Assembly (NCBI RefSeq): GCF_039727615.1
Contig: NZ_CP152474.1
Coordinates: forward strand, 1,240,001 to 1,304,000
DNA from: Leclercia sp. S52
Lineage (GTDB): Bacteria; Pseudomonadota; Gammaproteobacteria; Enterobacterales; Enterobacteriaceae
DNA: 64,000 nucleotides
Reading direction: 5' to 3'
Within the stretch, counting starts at the first letter, position 1, and each line of letters opens with the position of its first letter. Below are positions 40,970-53,200 of the stretch, piece by piece. Under the pieces are notes generated by a model. The model saw only the letters and a list, made by a program, of their open reading frames with translations. It had not been told where the DNA came from and did no database searches. Made by a program: the position numbers and the translations under genes.

Positions 40970-41095
40970 CGTTTTTTAAACAACGCTTGATTCACCTTGT
41001 TACAGATTGCTATTGTGTGCGGGCGTCAAATGACCGTTAATAACGTCGGGTTTTTAAGGCGCGAAACGCAGCCTGTTTACGTCAAGAAGGTATCT

Positions 41096-41299
41096 ATGGG
41101 TGAGATTAGTATTACCAAACTGCTGGTGGTAGCCGCACTGGTTGTCCTGCTGTTTGGTACCAAGAAATTACGTACGCTGGGCGGAGACCTGGGTGCTGCT
41201 ATCAAAGGCTTCAAGAAGGCGATGAACGACGATGACGCCACGGCGAAGAAAACTGCCGATGCGGATATCACTGCTGAGAAACTCTCCCACAAAGAGTAA
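41096..41299 (+). CDS. tatE: Twin-arginine translocase subunit TatE
   Basis: A 67-residue TatA-family protein: an N-terminal membrane helix ([17 protein letters not shown]), then an amphipathic helix ([14 protein letters not shown]) and a charged tail. It participates in the Tat pore. I use the ATG at 41096, which follows AAGAAGG; an upstream in-frame start would add 33 residues absent from the family. Confidence 0.95.
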   Translation: MGEISITKLLVVAALVVLLFGTKKLRTLGGDLGAAIKGFKKAMNDDDATAKKTADADITAEKLSHKE

Positions 41300-41330
41300 C
41301 GGCCACGCCTCATGGCTTGCGATAGAAAAA

Positions 41331-41354
41331 AAACCGGCTTATGCCGGTTTTTTT
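41331..41354. terminator. Terminator between tatE and lipA
   Basis: An AAACCGGC/GCCGGTTT stem with TTAT loop, with A8 before and T7 after, so it can end both convergent transcripts. Confidence 0.92.
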
Positions 41355-41384
41355 ATGGGTGAAATGTAAACCTTTGTGACGGGT

Positions 41385-42350
41385 TTACTTCACTTCTTCG
41401 CCTTTCGCCTGCATATCGGCGTGGTAGGAAGAACGAACGAATGGGCCGCAGGCAGCATGGGTGAAGCCCATCGCCATCGCTTCGGCTTTCATCTCTTCAA
41501 ACTCTTCCGGGCTCACGTAGCGCTGCACCGGCAGGTGGTGACGGCTCGGCTGCAGATACTGGCCCAGCGTCAGCATGGTAACGCCGTGACGACGCAGATC
41601 GCGCATCACTTCGATGATCTCTTCGTTGGTTTCACCCAGACCGACCATCAGACCGGATTTGGTTGGGATCTCCGGATGCGCTTCTTTAAAACGCTCCAGC
41701 AACTTCAGCGACCAGTTGTAATCGGCACCCGGACGCACCTGACGATAGAGGCGCGGTACGTTTTCCAGGTTGTGGTTAAACACGTCTGGCGGGGTGGCGT
41801 TAAGGATCTCGAGCGCACGGTCCATACGGCCACGGAAGTCGGGTACCAGCGTTTCGATTTTGATATTCGGGCTTTTTTCGCGGATAGCCGTGATGCAGTC
41901 GGCAAAGTGCTGTGCCCCACCGTCGCGCAGATCGTCGCGGTCAACGGAGGTGATAACCACGTAGCGCAGCGCCATATCAGCGATTGTCTGACCCAGTTTC
42001 TGCGGTTCATTGGCGTCAGGAGCAACAGGGCGACCGTGGGCAACGTCACAGAACGGGCAGCGGCGGGTACAAATCGCGCCGAGGATCATGAAGGTCGCGG
42101 TGCCGTGGTTAAAACATTCAGCAAGGTTCGGGCAGGAGGCCTCTTCACAAACGGAGTGAAGGCCGTTTTTGCGCATCGCCGCTTTGATTCCCTGAATACG
42201 CGAGGAGTCCGCCGGAAGTTTGATTTTCATCCATGCCGGTTTTCTTAACAGCGCTTCGCGCTCCGTAGCCACGTTTTTAACCGGGATTAGGGCCATTTTA
42301 TCGGCATCGCGGTATTTAACACCACGTTCCATCACAATGGGTTTACTCAT
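41385..42350 (-). CDS. lipA: Lipoyl synthase
   Basis: Radical-SAM enzyme inserting two sulfurs into octanoyl groups on lipoyl domains. 321 residues, as in E. coli. The auxiliary cluster cysteines are Cys68, Cys73 and Cys79, and the radical-SAM cysteines are Cys94, Cys98 and Cys101 (CTRRCPFC). Works after LipB, encoded upstream at 43813-44451. Confidence 0.97.
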   Translation of the reverse strand: MSKPIVMERGVKYRDADKMALIPVKNVATEREALLRKPAWMKIKLPADSSRIQGIKAAMRKNGLHSVCEEASCPNLAECFNHGTATFMILGAICTRRCPFCDVAHGRPVAPDANEPQKLGQTIADMALRYVVITSVDRDDLRDGGAQHFADCITAIREKSPNIKIETLVPDFRGRMDRALEILNATPPDVFNHNLENVPRLYRQVRPGADYNWSLKLLERFKEAHPEIPTKSGLMVGLGETNEEIIEVMRDLRRHGVTMLTLGQYLQPSRHHLPVQRYVSPEEFEEMKAEAMAMGFTHAACGPFVRSSYHADMQAKGEEVK

Positions 42351-42557
42351 AGCGTGCGTCTTCCAGTTGCGAAAATCGAAGGAAAGCGTTTCAATTCAAG
42401 GGAATGTTGTATTTATCAACTATTTTTGAACGAACGACAGGCAGTATATCATTGATACGGACGATAAAGCAGCCTGCCCGGTCGCCAAATTGTAAAATAG
42501 TTGTTGTTTAGTGCCTTTTGTGTGGGTCAGCACGGCTTTGCGGGTCATGGCCTCTGT

Positions 42558-43511
42558 TCAGAAGGCCTGGCGGATGACGTTAATCAGATTTTCAAGCACC
42601 GGGTCGCGCAGGCTCAGCTTGTTGTAATACAGCGAGATTTCAACACATTCGGCGTTGAGGGGGGCGAAGGGGATCTGCTCCAGCGGCCAGCAGTGGCGTA
42701 CCAGGTTAAACAGCCGCTCCGGGATGATACCAATCAGATCGCTGTTGCCAATCAGCGCGGCAATCGTAAAGAGATTGTAACTGCTAAAGTTCACCTGCTT
42801 TTCAGGGAAAATGTCGTTAATACGTTGCCGCAGCCCATTCAGGTTTTGCCCTTCCAGCATCAGCAGCGTTTGCTCGTACTGCTGCAGATTGTCCACAGTG
42901 GGTGCCTGACTCAGTGCCGGATGGTGTTTACGGCAGATCAGCAGCAGTCTGTCAGCGAACAGCACGTTGTGGCTCAAAGCACGGGCATTCAGGGAGTTGC
43001 TGTCGACGATCAGGTCGGTCTGGAACTGGCCTAACTGCGTCTCGGCATCATTGACCGAAATATTACGCAGCATCAGGTGCGGCGCATGCGTCTTCACGGC
43101 CTGGTAGATCTGCGGCAAAACCAGCGCGCCTACGGTCGGGGTGGTGCCAATGGTGATGGTGCGTTGCTTATCGTAACTGCCGGTTAAATCCAGCGCCCCG
43201 AGAATCGACTCCAGCCCCTGGCTGATGTATTCGTGCAGATGCGTGGCGTAAGCGGTGGGGGTCACGCCCTGGCCTTTACGAATAAACAACGGGTCGGGAA
43301 AAATTGTCCGTAATTTTTGAATGGATTGACTTATTGCCGAGGGAGTGAGATTGAGGATTTTCGCAGCATTAACGATGCCTTTGTGGACATACACCGCCTC
43401 AAAAATGGTCAACAGATTGAGGTCAATATTGCGTAAAGTCCGAAAAATTTGTGGTTTAGCTTCACTATCTGGATCGCTCAAGCGCTTTTCTGGTGAATTA
43501 TTATTATCCAC
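42558..43511 (-). CDS. ybeF: LysR-family regulator YbeF
   Basis: A 317-residue LysR regulator, the same length as E. coli YbeF, lying between lipA and lipB as in K-12. The winged helix (about residues 27-90) contains VNAAKILNLTPSAISQSIQKL. The target is unknown. Confidence 0.92.
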   Translation of the reverse strand: MDNNNSPEKRLSDPDSEAKPQIFRTLRNIDLNLLTIFEAVYVHKGIVNAAKILNLTPSAISQSIQKLRTIFPDPLFIRKGQGVTPTAYATHLHEYISQGLESILGALDLTGSYDKQRTITIGTTPTVGALVLPQIYQAVKTHAPHLMLRNISVNDAETQLGQFQTDLIVDSNSLNARALSHNVLFADRLLLICRKHHPALSQAPTVDNLQQYEQTLLMLEGQNLNGLRQRINDIFPEKQVNFSSYNLFTIAALIGNSDLIGIIPERLFNLVRHCWPLEQIPFAPLNAECVEISLYYNKLSLRDPVLENLINVIRQAF

Positions 43512-43812
43512 GCTATTCCTCCCTCTTTATTCACAATATAAATAATAGTTGAATTTAAATAATGTGCTTATTGTTATGGTCAAACTGTTTTTGCGAATAA
43601 ACATTTTAAGCTAAATCATTGCGTTGTCTAATCTTTGCGCAGGCGCAATCCGTGCCAGTCGGTGGGCCATGCCGGAGCAGAAAAGAGGTAAATGCTTATA
43701 CACAGGCGCGTTGCGGGCTTTTTGAAAATATAGAAACTACGGATTGTTGTAAAGCGTAAAAGCCCTGAAATAAGAATGGCTCACCAAATAATGAGCCAAA
43801 CGGGAGAGGTAA
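43512..43812. other. AT-rich spacer ybeF-lipB
   Basis: No gene recognised in 301 bases. A TGGCTCA/TGAGCCA inverted repeat at 43778-43799 lies just after lipB on the minus strand and may be its terminator. Confidence 0.4.
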
Positions 43813-44451
43813 TTAAGCAGTAATATATTTATGGGGTGGATTGTTTAGCAGGGCTAAAAAAGCATTAATCAGATGAGGCCGCGCAATTTCTGGGGTAATG
43901 GTCTCGACCCACTGACGCATTTGCGCCATTTCCATCCCGGCATAACCGCAAGGATTGATGCGCTGGAAAGGCGAAAGATCCATATTGATATTTAATGCCA
44001 GGCCGTGGAAAGAACACCCTTTACGAATACGCAGACCGAGTGAACATATTTTCATTTCGCCGACATAGACGCCAGGCGCATCCGCGCGCGGGTGCGCTTC
44101 AATATCAAATTCTGCCAGCGTATTGACCACCGTCTGTTCAAGCAGCGTCACCAGTTCGCGTACGCCGAGCTTCCTGCGCTTCAGGTTAAGCAGGACATAC
44201 ATCACCTGCTGACCCGGTCCGTGGTAAGTGATCTGCCCGCCACGATCGCTCTGGATAACCGGAATATCGCCAGGCATCAGCAGATGCTCTGCTTTACCGG
44301 CCTGACCCTGGGTAAACACCGGGGAATGCTCTACCAGCCAGATCTCATCCAGCGTGTTCTCGTCGCGCGTGTCAGTGAATTCATGCATAGCCTGGGAGAC
44401 AGGTTCATAGGGCTGCAGCCCAAGCTGGCGGACGAGAATAGTATCCTGATA
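43813..44451 (-). CDS. lipB: Octanoyltransferase LipB
   Basis: Moves octanoate from acyl carrier protein to lipoyl domains, the step before LipA. It has the conserved [14 protein letters not shown] and PGVYVGE segments and the catalytic Lys in [12 protein letters not shown] use TTG at 44451 (GGAG 8 bases upstream), which gives 212 residues (E. coli 213). The ATG 17 codons upstream is an alternative. Confidence 0.93.
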   Translation of the reverse strand, partial: YQDTILVRQLGLQPYEPVSQAMHEFTDTRDENTLDEIWLVEHSPVFTQGQAGKAEHLLMPGDIPVIQSDRGGQITYHGPGQQVMYVLLNLKRRKLGVRELVTLLEQTVVNTLAEFDIEAHPRADAPGVYVGEMKICSLGLRIRKGCSFHGLALNINMDLSPFQRINPCGYAGMEMAQMRQWVETITPEIARPHLINAFLALLNNPPHKYITA

Positions 44452-44546
44452 CAAAACGATATCTCCGAACGAAGGGACAAACTGTAGCGGGGAGTATATC
44501 ACAGAGGGGAAACAGGTTACCCGGCGATGCGGGTAACCGAAAGGCG

Positions 44547-44810
44547 TTACAGCACCATACGTACGATATCGATATTGCCGAGCTCTTCGTACAGCGTCTC
44601 GACTTGTTCAATATGCGTTGCCGTGATGGTGATAGACACGGAGTGGTAGTTGCCTTTGCTGCTTGGTTTCACCGTCGGAGAGTAGTCGCCTGGCGCATGG
44701 CGCTGGACCACTTCAACCACCTGATCAACCAGCTCAGGCAACGCCTGTCCCATTACTTTGTAAGTAAAAGGAGTAGGGAATTCAAGCAGTTCATTAAGTT
44801 TGGTTTTCAT
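44547..44810 (-). CDS. ybeD: DUF493 family protein YbeD
   Basis: An 87-residue ferredoxin-like-fold protein, the same length as E. coli YbeD; the ACT-like fold suggests a regulatory role and it sits between dacA and lipB as in K-12. Function is not established. Confidence 0.93.
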   Translation of the reverse strand: MKTKLNELLEFPTPFTYKVMGQALPELVDQVVEVVQRHAPGDYSPTVKPSSKGNYHSVSITITATHIEQVETLYEELGNIDIVRMVL

Positions 44811-44839
44811 GGGAGCTCCGGCAGTACGTCAAAAAAAGA

Positions 44840-44866
44840 ATAACTCCCACGTCGGGTGGGAGTTAT
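44840..44866 (-). terminator. Terminator after dacA
   Basis: An 11-base-pair stem ATAACTCCCAC/GTGGGAGTTAT, followed on the minus strand by TCTTTTTTT. Confidence 0.92.
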
Positions 44867-44917
44867 CAGGTTACATAGTATATGGGGATGGAAATCACAC
44901 TTTCAAGTGTTCAATTC

Positions 44918-46129
44918 TTAACCAAACCAGTGATGGAACATCAGTTTAATGTAATCAATGATTTTGCCGAAGAAATTGCCTTCCGGGATTTCGTCCAGCA
45001 CCACCAGTGGGCGCTGATCGATGGTTTTGCCATCGAGCTGGAAGTTGATGGTGCCTACGACCTGGTTTTTCTTCAGCGGGGCGTGCAGCTCGCTGGCGGT
45101 CAGCACATAGCTGGCCTTCAGATCTTTCATGCGGCCGCGTGGGATAGTCAGGTAGAGATCTTTATCAACGCCCAGAGAGGCGCGATCGTTATCACCGAAC
45201 CATACCGGCTCAGAGGCGAACTCTTTGCCCGCTTTCAGTGGGTTCACGGTTTCGAAGAAGCGGAAGCCCCAGGTCAGCAGTTTTTTGCTTTCGGTTTCAC
45301 GCCCTTTGAAGGTACGACCGCCCATCACCGCAGAGATCAGACGCATCTGGCCTTCGGTGGCAGAGGCTACCAGGTTGTAGCCGGCTTTGTCGGTGTGACC
45401 GGTTTTGATGCCGTCAACGTTCAGGCTGTTATCCCACAGCAGGCCGTTACGGTTGGTCTGACGAATACCGTTAAAGGTAAACTCTTTCTCTTTATAGATG
45501 GTGTATTCGTTCGGCACGTCACGGATCAGCGCCTGGCCGATCAGGGCCATATCGCGCGCGGAGCTGTACTGACCGTCAGCATCCAGGCCGTGAACGGTCT
45601 GGAAATGGCTGTTTTTCAGACCCAGCGCGGTAACGTAGCTGTTCATCAGGCCGACAAAGGCGTCCTGGCTGCCAGCGGCAAAGTCTGCCATCGCCACGCA
45701 GGCGTCGTTACCGGACTGCAGGTTGATACCACGGATCAGCTGGGAAACGGGAACCTGCATGCCGGGTTTCAGGAACATCAGAGATGAGCCCTTGAACACC
45801 GGGTTGCCGGTGGCCCACGCATCGTTACCGATGGTCACCAGGTCGGTTTCTTTGAATTTACCTGCTTTCATGGCCTGACCGATGACGTAGCTGGTCATCA
45901 TTTTAGTCAGACTGGCCGGGTCGCGTCGTGCATCAGCGTTCTGTTCAGCCAACACTTTGCCGGAGTTGTAATCGATCAGGATGTAGGATTCCGCGTCGAT
46001 CTGCGGAACGCCAGGGATCATGGTCTTGATATTCAGGTCATCGGCGTGAGCAACGGAGAGCGTTGCTGCGCAAAGCGCCGTAGTGAGCGCCATGCGCTGC
46101 ATAAAACGAGCGGAGAAAGTGGTCTTCAT
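44918..46129 (-). CDS. dacA: D-alanyl-D-alanine carboxypeptidase DacA (PBP5)
   Basis: Trims the terminal D-Ala from peptidoglycan stem peptides in the periplasm, anchored by a C-terminal amphipathic helix ([12 protein letters not shown]). 403 residues. The signal peptide is cut near AHA at residue 29. The penicillin-binding motifs are SLTK (73-76), SGN (139-141) and KTG (242-244). Confidence 0.97.
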   Translation of the reverse strand: MKTTFSARFMQRMALTTALCAATLSVAHADDLNIKTMIPGVPQIDAESYILIDYNSGKVLAEQNADARRDPASLTKMMTSYVIGQAMKAGKFKETDLVTIGNDAWATGNPVFKGSSLMFLKPGMQVPVSQLIRGINLQSGNDACVAMADFAAGSQDAFVGLMNSYVTALGLKNSHFQTVHGLDADGQYSSARDMALIGQALIRDVPNEYTIYKEKEFTFNGIRQTNRNGLLWDNSLNVDGIKTGHTDKAGYNLVASATEGQMRLISAVMGGRTFKGRETESKKLLTWGFRFFETVNPLKAGKEFASEPVWFGDNDRASLGVDKDLYLTIPRGRMKDLKASYVLTASELHAPLKKNQVVGTINFQLDGKTIDQRPLVVLDEIPEGNFFGKIIDYIKLMFHHWFG

Positions 46130-46269
46130 GGTCAGAACAACGACATCCGTGATGGAATTAAAAAAAAGTGCCTTACTATAGCAAATGCTATACAGGCAGG
46201 CATCCGACTTTCAGCATGAGAGTGTGAATCAACATGACAAAAAATGACAATTCGGATACCGCTGATTAA

Positions 46270-47391
46270 TCATTTTGCAACAGCGATAAATGACTGTAAC
46301 TGCGCTTCATTCTGCAAACGTTGCTGCAAAGCAGCCGCTTCAGATTTGCTGGCAAACGGGCCTAGCTGAATACGCCATACCGCGCCATTTTGCTCAACAC
46401 GACCCGGCACGCCAAACTGCTGGCCGAGGCGCTGCTGATACTGCTGAGCACGAGCCTGGTCGCTGACCGCGCCAACCTGAACGACGTAGCCGCCGGTCTG
46501 GGCTGGTGCAGAAACGGGTGCCGTGACCTGGGCCTGAGTCGGTGCTGTGACAGGAGCCGTGACCGGTGCCGTCTGGTTCACCGGCGCGGTGACCACCGGC
46601 TGAGGTGCAGGCGGTTCGCTACCTTCCAGCACGCCAGGAGCGAGGGTGGTCGGCGCGCCAAGGAAGCCGCTGCTGCTGACCGGCGCGCCCATGCTGTCTT
46701 CGCTTTTCAGCGTGTCGTTACTGATGGGATGCACGTCACCCTGCGGCGCAGGTTCGGAAACGGACGATGCACTACCCATACCGCTGCTCAGATCGGGACG
46801 CGCGGGCAGGGCATAGGTCTGTTTCGCCACGGTGGTACAGGCCATACCCGGGCCGGAGAGTGACCCGTCCTGCGCGACTATAATCGGGTCGATGCGCACC
46901 TTGGTGTTATTCGACGTATTCAGGCGGTCGGCCGCAGCACGCGAGAGCGAAATCGCACGATCGTTGCCGTAAGGGCCACGATCGTTGATACGCACCACGA
47001 TCATCCGGCCATTCGCCAGGTTGGTGATACGCGCATAGCTCGGGATCGGCAGAGTCGGGTGCGCAGCGGTGAGCTGCATCGGGTCGAACGCTTCGCCGCT
47101 GGCGGTCAGGTTGCTTCCCGGCTCGGCATCATAAATAGCCGCCAGACCAGCCTGACTGAATCGGGAAGGATCCTGAACGATTTTGTAGCTTTTACCGTCG
47201 CGTTCATAGTCCTGATTGGCGGTGGCGCTCAGCGGTTCAAAACGCGGATCGGCTCCGCTGATCTCAACCACCGGACCGTTACAAACTGCCGGCTGCGCCG
47301 GTGCGACGGTCGCTTGCTGCTGACCATCGTCACTTGTACAGGCTGCCAGTAAACTCACTGCGATGCAGATCCCAGACCACTGCTTACGCAT
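46270..47391 (-). CDS. rlpA: Septal-ring lytic transglycosylase / lipoprotein RlpA
   Basis: A 373-residue lipoprotein with lipobox LLAAC (Cys18), a double-psi beta-barrel region near 75-165 (NGRMIVVRINDRGPYGNDR), a proline/threonine/valine-rich linker with TAPV repeats and a C-terminal SPOR domain (about 297-373) that binds denuded glycan at the septum. It follows mrdB by 10 bases. Confidence 0.94.
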   Translation of the reverse strand: MRKQWSGICIAVSLLAACTSDDGQQQATVAPAQPAVCNGPVVEISGADPRFEPLSATANQDYERDGKSYKIVQDPSRFSQAGLAAIYDAEPGSNLTASGEAFDPMQLTAAHPTLPIPSYARITNLANGRMIVVRINDRGPYGNDRAISLSRAAADRLNTSNNTKVRIDPIIVAQDGSLSGPGMACTTVAKQTYALPARPDLSSGMGSASSVSEPAPQGDVHPISNDTLKSEDSMGAPVSSSGFLGAPTTLAPGVLEGSEPPAPQPVVTAPVNQTAPVTAPVTAPTQAQVTAPVSAPAQTGGYVVQVGAVSDQARAQQYQQRLGQQFGVPGRVEQNGAVWRIQLGPFASKSEAAALQQRLQNEAQLQSFIAVAK

Positions 47392-47401
47392 TGCGTGCCC
47401 C

Positions 47402-48514
47402 TTATACGCTTTTTGACAACATTTTTCTGTGTGTATGGATCGACATCACGATCCCGAACCCGGCCATCAGAACAATCAGGGCCGAGCCTCCGTAACTCAC
47501 CAGCGGAAGCGGTACGCCTACCACCGGCAGAATACCGCTCACCATACCAATATTTACGAAAACATAAACGAATAAAATCAACATCAAGCCACCGGCCATC
47601 ACGCGGCCAAAGGTGGTTTGCGCCCGGGCGGCTATCCACAATCCGCGCATGATGAGCAGCAGGTACAGCGCCAGCAGGATCAATATCCCGACCAGGCCTA
47701 ACTCTTCTGCCAGAACCGCGAAGATAAAGTCGGTGTGGCGTTCGGGCAGAAACTCAAGCTGCGACTGGGTACCGTGCAGCCAGCCCTTACCGCGCAGGCC
47801 GCCAGAACCGATCGCAATCTTCGACTGTATAATATGATAGCCTGCCCCGAGCGGGTCGCTCTCCGGATCGAGCAACATCATCACGCGCTGGCGCTGATAA
47901 TCGTGCATCAGGAAGAACCACAGGATCGGGATAAAGGCGGCAACCAGCACCACCGCAATGCCGATAAGCCGCCAGCTCAGCCCGGAGAGGAACAGCACGA
48001 ACAGGCCGGAAAGGGCGATCAGAATCGAGGTGCCGAGGTCCGGCTGGGCGGCTACCAGCAGCGTCGGCAGGAAGATCAGCACCAGTGCGATAGCGGTGTT
48101 TTTCAACGACGGCGGGCAAACGTCACGGTTAATGAAGCGTGCCACCATCAGGGGGACTGCGATTTTCGCTATCTCTGAGGGCTGAAAACGCACAATACCG
48201 AGGTCGAGCCAGCGCTGCGCGCCTTTCGAGATGGCGCCAAAGGCATCCACCGCCACCAGCAGAATAATACAGAAAATATAGAGATAGGGCGCCCAGCCCT
48301 CGTAGACCCGCGGAGGGATCTGCGCCATGACCACCATGATGACCAGACCCATAGTGATCTGGCCAATCTTGCGTTCCGTCATGCCGAGATCCTGGCCGCT
48401 GGCGCTCCAGATGACTAACGCACTGTAGACCAGCAGGGCCAGCAGGATCAGCAGCATGGCGGGGTCGATGTGGATCTTGTCCCACAGCGATTTTTTATTC
48501 GGATTATCCGTCAC
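47402..48514 (-). CDS. mrdB: Rod-shape peptidoglycan glycosyltransferase RodA (MrdB)
   Basis: A SEDS-family polytopic glycan polymerase of the elongasome, working with PBP2. 370 residues, as in E. coli; the conserved [20 protein letters not shown] and [11 protein letters not shown] segments are intact. It starts with GTG at 48514, two bases after the mrdA stop. Confidence 0.96.
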   Translation of the reverse strand: MTDNPNKKSLWDKIHIDPAMLLILLALLVYSALVIWSASGQDLGMTERKIGQITMGLVIMVVMAQIPPRVYEGWAPYLYIFCIILLVAVDAFGAISKGAQRWLDLGIVRFQPSEIAKIAVPLMVARFINRDVCPPSLKNTAIALVLIFLPTLLVAAQPDLGTSILIALSGLFVLFLSGLSWRLIGIAVVLVAAFIPILWFFLMHDYQRQRVMMLLDPESDPLGAGYHIIQSKIAIGSGGLRGKGWLHGTQSQLEFLPERHTDFIFAVLAEELGLVGILILLALYLLLIMRGLWIAARAQTTFGRVMAGGLMLILFVYVFVNIGMVSGILPVVGVPLPLVSYGGSALIVLMAGFGIVMSIHTHRKMLSKSV

Positions 48515-48516
48515 GA

Positions 48517-50421
48517 TTATTGGTCCTCCGCGCCGGCGGCAGCCGGGCTTTCACTCGGCAGTTCAGTGTTGTTGTCACCCAGCATGATGTGGTCAAGGAT
48601 CTGGCGCATGATGGTACCGACCGCCGGGCCTGCACCGCCGTTTTCCAGAATAATCGACACGGCGACCTGCGGGTTATCGTATGGAGCAAACGCAATCATC
48701 AGCTTGTGGTCACGCAGACGCTCAGCAATTTTATGCGCGTTATAGGTTTCGTTCGCTTTCAGGCCAAACACCTGAGCGGTACCGGATTTCGCCGCGATTT
48801 TATAAGGGGCGCCGGCAAAATACTTGTGCGCCGTACCGTTCGCGCGGTTGGCTACACCGTACATCCCGTCTTTGGCAATTTCCCAGTAACCGGAGTGGAT
48901 ATCACCCACCGGCGGCTCATGCGGCTGCGACCACGGCACTTTTTTTGCCGTCTTCGACGGTGCTCATCAGCAGGTGCGGCACTTTCACCACCCCGTCGTT
49001 GATGAGGATCATCAGCGCTTTGTTCATCTGGATCGGGGTGGCGGTCCAGTAGCCCTGGCCGATGCCCACCGGAATGGTGTCACCCTGGTACCAGGGTTTT
49101 TTAAAGCGTTTCAGCTTCCATTCGCGGGTTGGCATGTTACCGGAGCGCTCTTCTGACAGGTCGATACCGGTGTAATGACCATAGCCAAATTTGCCCATCC
49201 ATTCTGACAGACGGTCGATGCCCATGTCGTAGGCGACCTGGTAGAAGAAGGTATCTGCCGACTCCTCCAGCGATTTAGTGACGTTCAGATGACCGTGGCC
49301 CCATTTCTTCCAGTCGCGGTAGCGTTTTTCCGAGCCGGGCAACTGCCACCAGCCCGGATCGAAGAGGCCGGTATTGCGGGTGATCACCCCGGCGCTCAGC
49401 GCGGAGACCGCCACATAAGGTTTCACCGTCGAGGCAGGCGGATAGACCCCCCTGAGTCGCGCGGTTAACCAGCGGCGTGTTCGGGTCGTTGAGCAGGCCA
49501 GAATAGTCCTTGCTGGAGATGCCATCGACGAACAGGTTCGGGTCATAGCTTGGGGTCGAGACCAGCGCCAGAATGCTGCCGCTGCGCGGGTCGCTCACAA
49601 TGACCGCCGCACGGCTGCCTGCCAGCAGGGTTTCAACATACTGCTGCAGTTTGAGATCCAGGGTCAGATAGATGTCATGCCCGGCCTGAGGCGGCACCTC
49701 TTTCAGCTGGCGGATCACCCGGCCACGGTTGTTGACTTCAACCTCTTCGTAACCGGTCTGGCCGTGGAGCATATCTTCGTAATAGCGCTCAATGCCCAGC
49801 TTGCCAATATCATGCGTTGCGGCGTAGTTGGCGAGCTTGCCGTCTTTATCCAGCCTGTCGACGTCTTTATCGTTGATTTTCGAGACATAGCCGATGACGT
49901 GCGTCAGGGCAGAGCCGTACGGGTAGAAGCGGCGTTTGTAGCCTTTGACTTCTACACCGGGGAAGCGGTACTGGTTCACGGCGAAACGGGCGACCTGCAC
50001 CTCGGTGAGGTTGGTTTTTACCGGGATCGACGTAAAGCGATGCGAGCGGGAGCGCTCTTTTTTTGAAGGCGGCAATATCGTCATCATTCAGATCGACCAC
50101 GCTGCGCAGCGCTTCAAGCGTATCCTGCACGTTATCGACCTTCTCGGGCATCATTTCAATCTGGTAGATCGTGCGGTTCAGCGCCAGTGGCGTACCGTTG
50201 CGATCGTAGATAATGCCGCGGCTTGGGGCGATGGGGACGAGTTTGATGCGGTTTTCGTTGGAGCGGGTCTGGTAATCGGTAAAACGGACAATCTGCAGAT
50301 TATAGAGGTTAGCGATCAGCACGCCAGTCAGCAGCAAAATCCCCAAAAAGGCGACCAGCGCCCGGCGCACAAACAGCGCGGACTCAGCCGTATAGTCGCG
50401 AAAAGAATTCTGTAGTTTCAT
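48517..50421 (-). CDS. mrdA: Peptidoglycan transpeptidase PBP2 (MrdA), three apparent frameshifts
   Basis: Elongasome transpeptidase, partner of RodA, with an N-terminal membrane anchor (residues 20-42), a pedestal domain and a transpeptidase domain (STVKPY active site near residue 330, later KSGT motif). The frame breaks at T7 50058-50064, C6 49447-49452 and T7 48940-48946. Removing one base at each gives a continuous protein of 633 residues, exactly the E. coli length, with the expected sequence across each join ([37 protein letters not shown]). Because PBP2 is normally needed for rod growth, these are almost certainly sequence errors. Confidence 0.9.
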
Positions 50422-50451
50422 CCGCTGCTTAATTTATCCAGGACGTCATCA

Positions 50452-50919
50452 TTACTCACGGTGATAAGGATGGTTAGTCGTGATGCTCCACGCGCGATAG
50501 AGACTTTCAGCAACCAACACCCGAACCAGCGGGTGGGGCAGCGTCAGCGCGGAGAGAGACCAACTCTGTTCTGCTGCCGCTTTGCAGGCGGGAGATAACC
50601 CTTCCGGACCGCCAATTAACAGGCTGACGTCGCGACCGTCCTGCTTCCAGCGCTCCAGTTCATGCGCCAGCTGCGGTGTATCCCAGGGTTTGCCCGGAAT
50701 ATCGAGCGTGACGATGCGGTTTTTGCCTGCGGCAGCCAGCATCAGTTCACCCTCTTTGTCGAGAATGCGTTTGATATCTGCGTTTTTGCCGCGTTTGCCG
50801 GCGGGGATCTCCACCAGCTCAAACGGCATGTCTTTCGGAAAACGACGCAGATATTCAGTAAACCCCGTTTGTACCCAGTCGGGCATTTTTGTGCCGACGG
50901 CTACCAGTTGCAGCTTCAC
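50452..50919 (-). CDS. rlmH: 23S rRNA (pseudouridine-1915-N3)-methyltransferase RlmH
   Basis: SPOUT methyltransferase that modifies pseudouridine 1915 of 23S rRNA in assembled ribosomes. 155 residues, as in E. coli, with the knotted C-terminal half ([10 protein letters not shown] near 106-115) and [13 protein letters not shown]. Confidence 0.97.
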   Translation of the reverse strand: MKLQLVAVGTKMPDWVQTGFTEYLRRFPKDMPFELVEIPAGKRGKNADIKRILDKEGELMLAAAGKNRIVTLDIPGKPWDTPQLAHELERWKQDGRDVSLLIGGPEGLSPACKAAAEQSWSLSALTLPHPLVRVLVAESLYRAWSITTNHPYHRE

Positions 50920-50922
50920 GCA

Positions 50923-51511
<589 letters not shown>

Positions 51512-52165
51512 TCAGTTGCTGCTTTTCTGATACAGACCCTGCTGCTGAATGTAACGCAGCACCGCAGCCGGTAACATCTCATCACAGGGGAGCCCCTGCT
51601 GCAGACGCTGGCGGATCAGCGTGGCCGAAATATCAAACCACGGCGTTTCTGCCAGGTAAATTTTACCGGCCGGCAGAGTATGCAGATCTTCAACCTGATA
51701 GGTCAGATGCTGCTCCAGCCACTGCTGATGCTGCTCCTCTTTCATCGTCAGGGAATAGCCCGGGCGACGGCAAACGATCAGATGGCTGTTATCGAGGATC
51801 GTCTGATACTGATACCAGCTTGGAAAGTTAAGCAGCGAGTCCTGACCGATGATAAACGCCAGCGGCGTTTCCGGCCCCTGCTCGGTGCGCCACACCTGCA
51901 GCGTTTCGGCGGTATAAGACGGGGTGTCCCGGCGCAGCTCGCGTTCATCAAGGTGAAACAGGGGCTTATCGGCAATAGCCAGCTCCAGCATCTCTTTGCG
52001 CTGGGCAGGGCTTGCCTCGGGCTGCGGGCGGTGCGGCGGCACGTTGTTCGGCATAATAGTGACGCGCTGCAGGCCAATCTGGTTCGCCAGAATTTCGACC
52101 GGTTTCAGGTGCCCGTAGTGTATCGGGTCAAAGGTGCCGCCAAACAGGGCCTGGAGAGAGCGCAT
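51512..52165 (-). CDS. nadD: Nicotinate-mononucleotide adenylyltransferase NadD
   Basis: Adenylates nicotinate mononucleotide to deamido-NAD. The nucleotidyltransferase motif [11 protein letters not shown] is at residues 9-19, and the later SATLIRQRL corresponds to the ISxTxxR motif. 217 residues (E. coli 213). It begins 3 bases after holA. Confidence 0.96.
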   Translation of the reverse strand: MRSLQALFGGTFDPIHYGHLKPVEILANQIGLQRVTIMPNNVPPHRPQPEASPAQRKEMLELAIADKPLFHLDERELRRDTPSYTAETLQVWRTEQGPETPLAFIIGQDSLLNFPSWYQYQTILDNSHLIVCRRPGYSLTMKEEQHQQWLEQHLTYQVEDLHTLPAGKIYLAETPWFDISATLIRQRLQQGLPCDEMLPAAVLRYIQQQGLYQKSSN

Positions 52166-52168
52166 CTC

Positions 52169-53200
52169 TTACCCTTCTATAAAGATATCGGCCAGCGCTT
52201 TGTGGCACAGCAACAGGGAAAGGCTTTCCAGCTCGGACCAGATCGACTGGCCGTAATCCTGCTTCAGGGTCAGCTCTGTACGCGTCAGCAGCTGAACGGC
52301 CTGGCGCAGCTGTTCCGCGCTCAGGCGGTTCAGGGCCTCGGTAGTCATGCCGCGACGGTTCTGCCAGACCCGGTGTTTATCAAACAGCGCGCGCAGGGGC
52401 GTGTGCGCTGACTGACGTTTCAGGGTCAGCAGCAGCAGCAGTTCCCGCTGTAAGGTGCGCAGCAGGATCACCGGCTCACTGCCTTCGAGACGCAGCTGTT
52501 GCAGGATATGCAGGGCGCGCTTGCTCTTCGCCGAGAGCAGGGCGTCAACCCAGTGGAAAGGGGTAAAGTGGGCGGCATCGTTAACCGCCTGCTCGACGCG
52601 CGGCAGGGTCAGTTTGCCATCCGGCCAGAGCAGCGACAGCCGCTCAAGGGCCTGGGCAAGGGCCAGCAGGTTGCCTTCGTAGCAGTAGCAGAGCAGCTGG
52701 TTCGCCGCGTCATCGAGCTGAAGATTGTTCTGCTTCGCCCGGGCCGCCACCCATTTCGGCAGATGCGCCTGCTCCGGCGTCTGGCAGGTCACCAGCACCG
52801 AATGGTTTGCCAGCGCGGTAAACCAGGCGGCATTCTCCTGGGCTTTAGTCAGTTTGTTGCCGCGAACAATCAGCAGAAGATCGCCGTGCAGCAGACTCAC
52901 CAGCGTGGCCAGCTGTTCGTTGATGACCGCATTGGGGCCGTTTTCCGGGAGCTGAATAAGCAGGGTTTGCCGGGCGGCAAACAGGCTCATCGCCTGGCAA
53001 AGAGAGAAAATCTCCTGCCAGTCGGTGCTGTTATCCAGAGTGAAACTGTGGTGCTCGTCAAAGCCCTGGGTTGCCGCAAGCTGACGTACGGCGTCCTGGC
53101 TTTCCTGGAGCAGCAGCGGATCGTTTCCGAGAAGCAGATACGCCGCGCGCAGCCCTTCATTGAGCTGCGCGCGGAGTTGTTCAGGGTACAACCGGAGCAT
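52169..53200 (-). CDS. holA: DNA polymerase III subunit delta HolA
   Basis: Clamp-loader subunit that opens the beta clamp. 343 residues, as in E. coli, with the N-terminal clamp-binding region (LLGNDPLLLQES) and the C-terminal collar domain. The ATG overlaps the lptE stop by one base (TAATG). Confidence 0.96.
   Translation of the reverse strand: MLRLYPEQLRAQLNEGLRAAYLLLGNDPLLLQESQDAVRQLAATQGFDEHHSFTLDNSTDWQEIFSLCQAMSLFAARQTLLIQLPENGPNAVINEQLATLVSLLHGDLLLIVRGNKLTKAQENAAWFTALANHSVLVTCQTPEQAHLPKWVAARAKQNNLQLDDAANQLLCYCYEGNLLALAQALERLSLLWPDGKLTLPRVEQAVNDAAHFTPFHWVDALLSAKSKRALHILQQLRLEGSEPVILLRTLQRELLLLLTLKRQSAHTPLRALFDKHRVWQNRRGMTTEALNRLSAEQLRQAVQLLTRTELTLKQDYGQSIWSELESLSLLLCHKALADIFIEG

Noticed and set aside
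48517..50421. Programmed frameshifting or phase variation in mrdA
   Set aside because: Three separate gains in one gene needed for rod shape, at three unlike runs, with no slippery-site or stimulator structure, and each restored by one-base removal.
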